A stretch of 64,000 nucleotides of DNA from Pseudobacter ginsenosidimutans (lineage in GTDB: Bacteria > Bacteroidota > Bacteroidia > Chitinophagales > Chitinophagaceae). The notes beneath the pieces were generated by a model. That model worked only from the letters and a program-made list of their open reading frames with translations. It was not told the DNA's origin and made no database searches. The DNA is taken from assembly GCF_007970185.1 (NCBI RefSeq), contig NZ_CP042431.1:3658001-3722000 (forward strand), read 5' to 3'. Positions within the stretch are counted from its first letter, which is position 1. Each line of letters opens with the position of its first letter. Both the position numbers and the translations under genes were made by a program. Shown piece by piece: positions 62,809 to 64,000 of the stretch.

Positions 62809-64000
62809 ATGGCAGAGCGTGAAGAAAATATTCCTGATGATATCCCGATGGTGATGAGAATGGCAAGACTGGCAGCCCTTCAAAAGGCAGGGCAGTTGTT
62901 GTCAGCAGAAGAGGCAGAATTGCAGGCCTGGCTGTTGCAGGATCCTGCACACCAGCAATGGTTGCAGCAACTGACTGAACCGGGAAAGCTATCCGCAATG
63001 CTCTCTTCCTATGAAGCAGTCAATGATGCTGCAAGGGATGCTTTACAGCAGTTCCACCGGAACAACCTGAAGGATATCTCTTCAATTGAAGCGCCGGTTG
63101 GCCGGATCAGTTCTTTTAAACGTTGGTGGGTAGCAGCTTCCGTGTTGTTACTGGTGGTAGCAGGAGCTTACTGGTGGTCAACAGGTTTATTGAACCAACC
63201 AATATCAACAGATCAGGCTAAACTCACAAAGGATATTGCACCGGGCCGTGAGGGTGCTGTGCTAACATTGGCCGATGGCAGACAGGTAGTGCTCGATAGT
63301 CTGAACAATGGCGTAGTGGCCACTGAACATGGAGCTACTGTAACTCTTTCCAATGGCGAATTGACCTATGAAGTTCCTTTGGTTGGCAAAGATACCAGCG
63401 CCCGCGCCTTCAATACAATGTCTACTCCCAAGGGAAGGCAGTTTAAATTGAAATTGCCGGATGGTACAAATGTATGGCTGAATGCGGCTTCCAGCATCAC
63501 CTATCCAACCATCTTCACTAACAGTGAACGAAAAGTTGTCATTACCGGTGAAGCATATTTTGAGGTAGCAGAAGACAAAAAGAAACCATTTATAGTGGAT
63601 ATAGATGGAAGGGCCAATGTAGAAGTTTTGGGAACGAAGTTCAACATCAATGCATACACGAATGAGCCCGTGCTGAATACAACCTTGCTTCAGGGAAGCA
63701 TCAGGATGTTGCAAGGCGGAAAAGCTGCTATTCTGAAGCCAGGACAGCAATTGCAGATCAGCAGTGCAGGCATGAAACTGACTGATCAGGCAGATATTGA
63801 AACGGTGATGGCCTGGCGAAACGGACTATTCCGTTTCCACAATGATCCACTCGATCTTGTATTGCGGCAGCTGAGCCGTTGGTACAATATAGAAATACAA
63901 TATGAACGAGGGGTACCCGATATCCTGTTCTCGGGAGAATTAAAAAGAGACCTTACCTTATCCCAGTCGCTCGACATGTTAAGTGAGATGGGCGTCCATT
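62809..64000 (+). CDS. FecR family anti-sigma factor (3' end cut by window)
   Basis: The first 397 residues are visible, from MAEREENIPDDIPMVM. An N-terminal cytoplasmic part (about 1-100) leads to a membrane helix (about 106-122, WWVAASVLLLVVAGAYWW). The FecR domain (about 150-290) has GAVLTLADGRQVVLDS, STPKGRQFKLKLPDGTNVWLNAAS and GTKFNINAYTNE. The C-terminal DUF4974 domain starts near 345 (FHNDPLDLVLRQLSRWYNIEIQYERGVP) and is cut a few residues before the expected end. It is the anti-sigma for the ECF factor just upstream. Confidence 0.92.
   Translation, partial: MAEREENIPDDIPMVMRMARLAALQKAGQLLSAEEAELQAWLLQDPAHQQWLQQLTEPGKLSAMLSSYEAVNDAARDALQQFHRNNLKDISSIEAPVGRISSFKRWWVAASVLLLVVAGAYWWSTGLLNQPISTDQAKLTKDIAPGREGAVLTLADGRQVVLDSLNNGVVATEHGATVTLSNGELTYEVPLVGKDTSARAFNTMSTPKGRQFKLKLPDGTNVWLNAASSITYPTIFTNSERKVVITGEAYFEVAEDKKKPFIVDIDGRANVEVLGTKFNINAYTNEPVLNTTLLQGSIRMLQGGKAAILKPGQQLQISSAGMKLTDQADIETVMAWRNGLFRFHNDPLDLVLRQLSRWYNIEIQYERGVPDILFSGELKRDLTLSQSLDMLSEMGVH

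Overview
The window is bacterial chromosomal DNA from a Bacteroidota, most likely the Chitinophagaceae/Chitinophagia branch; the genus cannot be fixed from sequence alone. The evidence is four ECF sigma/FecR anti-sigma pairs, three SusC/SusD outer-membrane uptake pairs with STN domains, lipoproteins with Bacteroidota-type lipoboxes, GldA/GldG-type ABC components, TAnnTTTG-type -7 promoter elements and starts that mostly lack a Shine-Dalgarno sequence. No tRNA, rRNA, CRISPR array, transposase or integrase was recognised, and no gene-free stretch exceeds 300 bases.

Region 1 (1-19.8 kb) is mixed housekeeping and accessory DNA: an epoxide-hydrolase-like alpha/beta hydrolase (cut by the window edge), a DoxX-like membrane protein, a DUF4272 protein, an MscS channel, a large SWIM/SNF2 helicase, a four-gene operon ending in a cysteine-rich MarR regulator with a near-ideal operator in its promoter spacer, a YggS-type PLP protein, YwbE, a DMT exporter divergent from a MocR-type regulator, a proline-rich secreted protein, a TPR histidine kinase/NarL-type response regulator pair, a frameshifted TPR gene, a DinB-fold protein and a small outer-membrane barrel.

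Region 2 (19.9-29.5 kb) is a conventional sigma/FecR/SusC/SusD locus with two surface lipoproteins and a secreted calcineurin-like phosphoesterase, closed by a strong terminator.

Region 3 (29.6-62.0 kb) is the striking part. A ten-gene module occurs twice in direct tandem: sigma, FecR, SusC, SusD, a DUF4397-like lipoprotein, a GldA-like ABC ATPase, two different permease-GldG fusion proteins (A and B), and two different short MutS-family ATPases (A and B) that lack the mismatch-recognition half of MutS. Each copy ends in its own terminator (about 45.65 and 62.06 kb). The regulatory end has diverged strongly between copies, while the ABC ATPase and MutS-like pair stay very similar. A 383-bp stretch of the MutS-B genes is identical but for one base, indicating recent gene conversion. 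Permease B of copy 2 carries a 1-bp frameshift in a G run. A further sigma/FecR pair (62.1 kb to the edge) may begin another locus or a third copy.

The inferred logic of the module is this: an outer-membrane SusCD transporter signals through its STN domain to FecR and the ECF sigma factor, which drives the operon. The heteromeric Gld-like ABC complex acts at the inner membrane, and the paired MutS-like ATPases act in the cytoplasm. The substrate and purpose are unknown; I consider this the best candidate for an undescribed system in the window.
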